Source of the DNA: Bdellovibrionales bacterium
GTDB lineage: Bacteria > Bdellovibrionota > Bdellovibrionia > Bdellovibrionales > Bdellovibrionaceae
Assembly: GCA_027320785.1 (NCBI GenBank)
Contig: DAHVKR010000102.1
Coordinates: forward strand, 1 to 5,799
DNA length: 5,799 nt
Reading direction: 5' to 3'
Shown here: positions 5,545 to 5,799 of the stretch, piece by piece
Layout: each line of letters starts with the position of its first letter
Numbering within the stretch: position 1 is the stretch's first letter
Position numbers and translations under genes: made by a program
Notes under the pieces: generated by a model
What the model was told of the DNA's origin: nothing
Database searches by the model: none
Seen by the model: only the letters and a program-made list of their open reading frames with translations

Positions 5545-5573
5545 TTGCTTCATCCGGAGCTTTTGAGTAAAAC
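5545..5573 (+). promoter_or_regulatory. Weak candidate internal promoter for rpsP
   Basis: TTGCTT (5545-5550) and TAAAAC (5568-5573) are spaced by 17 nt, ahead of the rpsP start at 5606. The hexamers match the consensus at only 3 and 4 positions, and the region is AT-rich, so this may be chance. It overlaps the weak hairpin at 5547-5564; both cannot be equally important. Confidence 0.2.
5547..5564 (+). terminator. Weak hairpin with T-run between ffh and rpsP
   Basis: GCTTC (5547-5551) can pair with GGAGC (5556-5560), with one G-U wobble and a 4-nt loop (ATCC), and four T follow (5561-5564). The stem is short and the T-run is broken by a G, so at most a partial terminator or attenuator is expected, which would lower but not prevent co-transcription of rpsP with ffh. 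Confidence 0.25.
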
Positions 5574-5605
5574 ACAGGACTTTCAATCATGCGCAGAGGT
5601 AAAAA

Positions 5606-5799
5606 ATGGTTGTAATTCGATTAGCTCGTATAGGATCTAAACACTCTCCAAAGTACCGTATCACGGTGGCTGATTCTCGCCGCTATGTTACTTCTAAGTA
5701 CTTGGAAATTTTAGGTTATTATAATCCAGCCCCAAGGGGACAAGACAAAAAAGTCGTTGTAAATCTTGAAAAGTACAATGCATGGGTTGCAAAAGGTGC
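5606..5799 (+). CDS. rpsP: 30S ribosomal protein S16, 3' end outside window
   Basis: The first 64 codons are present. MVVIRLARIGSKHSPKYRITVADSR is the conserved N-terminus of S16, followed by YLEILGYYNPAPRGQDKKVVVNLEKYNAWVAKGA, which matches the family up to the segment WVxxGA. S16 binds 16S rRNA early in 30S subunit assembly. The start is supported by AGAGG at 5595-5599, 6 nt before the ATG. It follows ffh by 87 nt on the same strand. In many bacteria rpsP is followed by rimM, trmD and rplS, but these would lie beyond the window. About 15-25 residues of the protein are missing on the right. Confidence 0.97.
   Translation, partial: MVVIRLARIGSKHSPKYRITVADSRRYVTSKYLEILGYYNPAPRGQDKKVVVNLEKYNAWVAKG

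Noticed and set aside
5589..5615. Eight-codon leader peptide (MRRGKKWL) overlapping the rpsP start
   Set aside because: It has no ribosome binding site, and its basic codons coincide with the rpsP Shine-Dalgarno and A-rich spacer, so it is most likely chance.

Overview
The window reads as a compact, core-genome stretch of a Gram-negative-type bacterium of moderate to low GC. Six genes and one partial gene are packed almost without gaps. Most take part in protein synthesis or targeting: a wobble-uridine tRNA hydroxylase (trhO), peptide chain release factor 3 (prfC), the signal recognition particle GTPase (ffh) and ribosomal protein S16 (rpsP, cut by the window end). The ffh-rpsP order is common across bacteria. 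The set and the protein style would fit a proteobacterium-like lineage such as Bdellovibrionota, but that placement is a low-confidence guess. I see no rRNA, tRNA, CRISPR array, insertion sequence, phage gene or toxin partner.

Layout. 2-517 (+) is the 3' part of an unrecognised gene open at the left edge. 580-849 (+) encodes a small XRE-type DNA-binding protein with a strong ribosome binding site. It converges on trhO (841-1851, -), and the two genes overlap by 9 nt. A good intrinsic terminator for the regulator gene lies inside the 3' end of trhO (898-924). trhO and prfC (1985-3583, +) diverge from a 133-nt spacer. That spacer holds a strong promoter for trhO and an extended -10 promoter for prfC; the two -10 boxes share bases, and each transcript would carry a short hairpin-bearing leader. 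prfC converges on a DUF4442 (hotdog-fold) gene (3580-4086, -) with a 4-nt overlap of the stop codons. That gene is head-to-head with ffh (4160-5518, +) across 73 nt. rpsP starts 87 nt after ffh and probably shares its transcript at least in part.

How the genes work together. TrhO modifies U34 of certain tRNAs, RF3 recycles class I release factors at termination, Ffh takes nascent chains to the membrane, and S16 is a 30S subunit protein. They share the theme of translation but are not one pathway, and only ffh-rpsP has the arrangement of an operon. The XRE protein and the left-edge protein have no visible tie to the rest.

No novel multi-gene system is evident. The most interesting content is regulatory and architectural: the divergent promoters with overlapping -10 boxes, the leader hairpins, the terminator inside the opposing reading frame, and two convergent pairs with interlocking stop codons.
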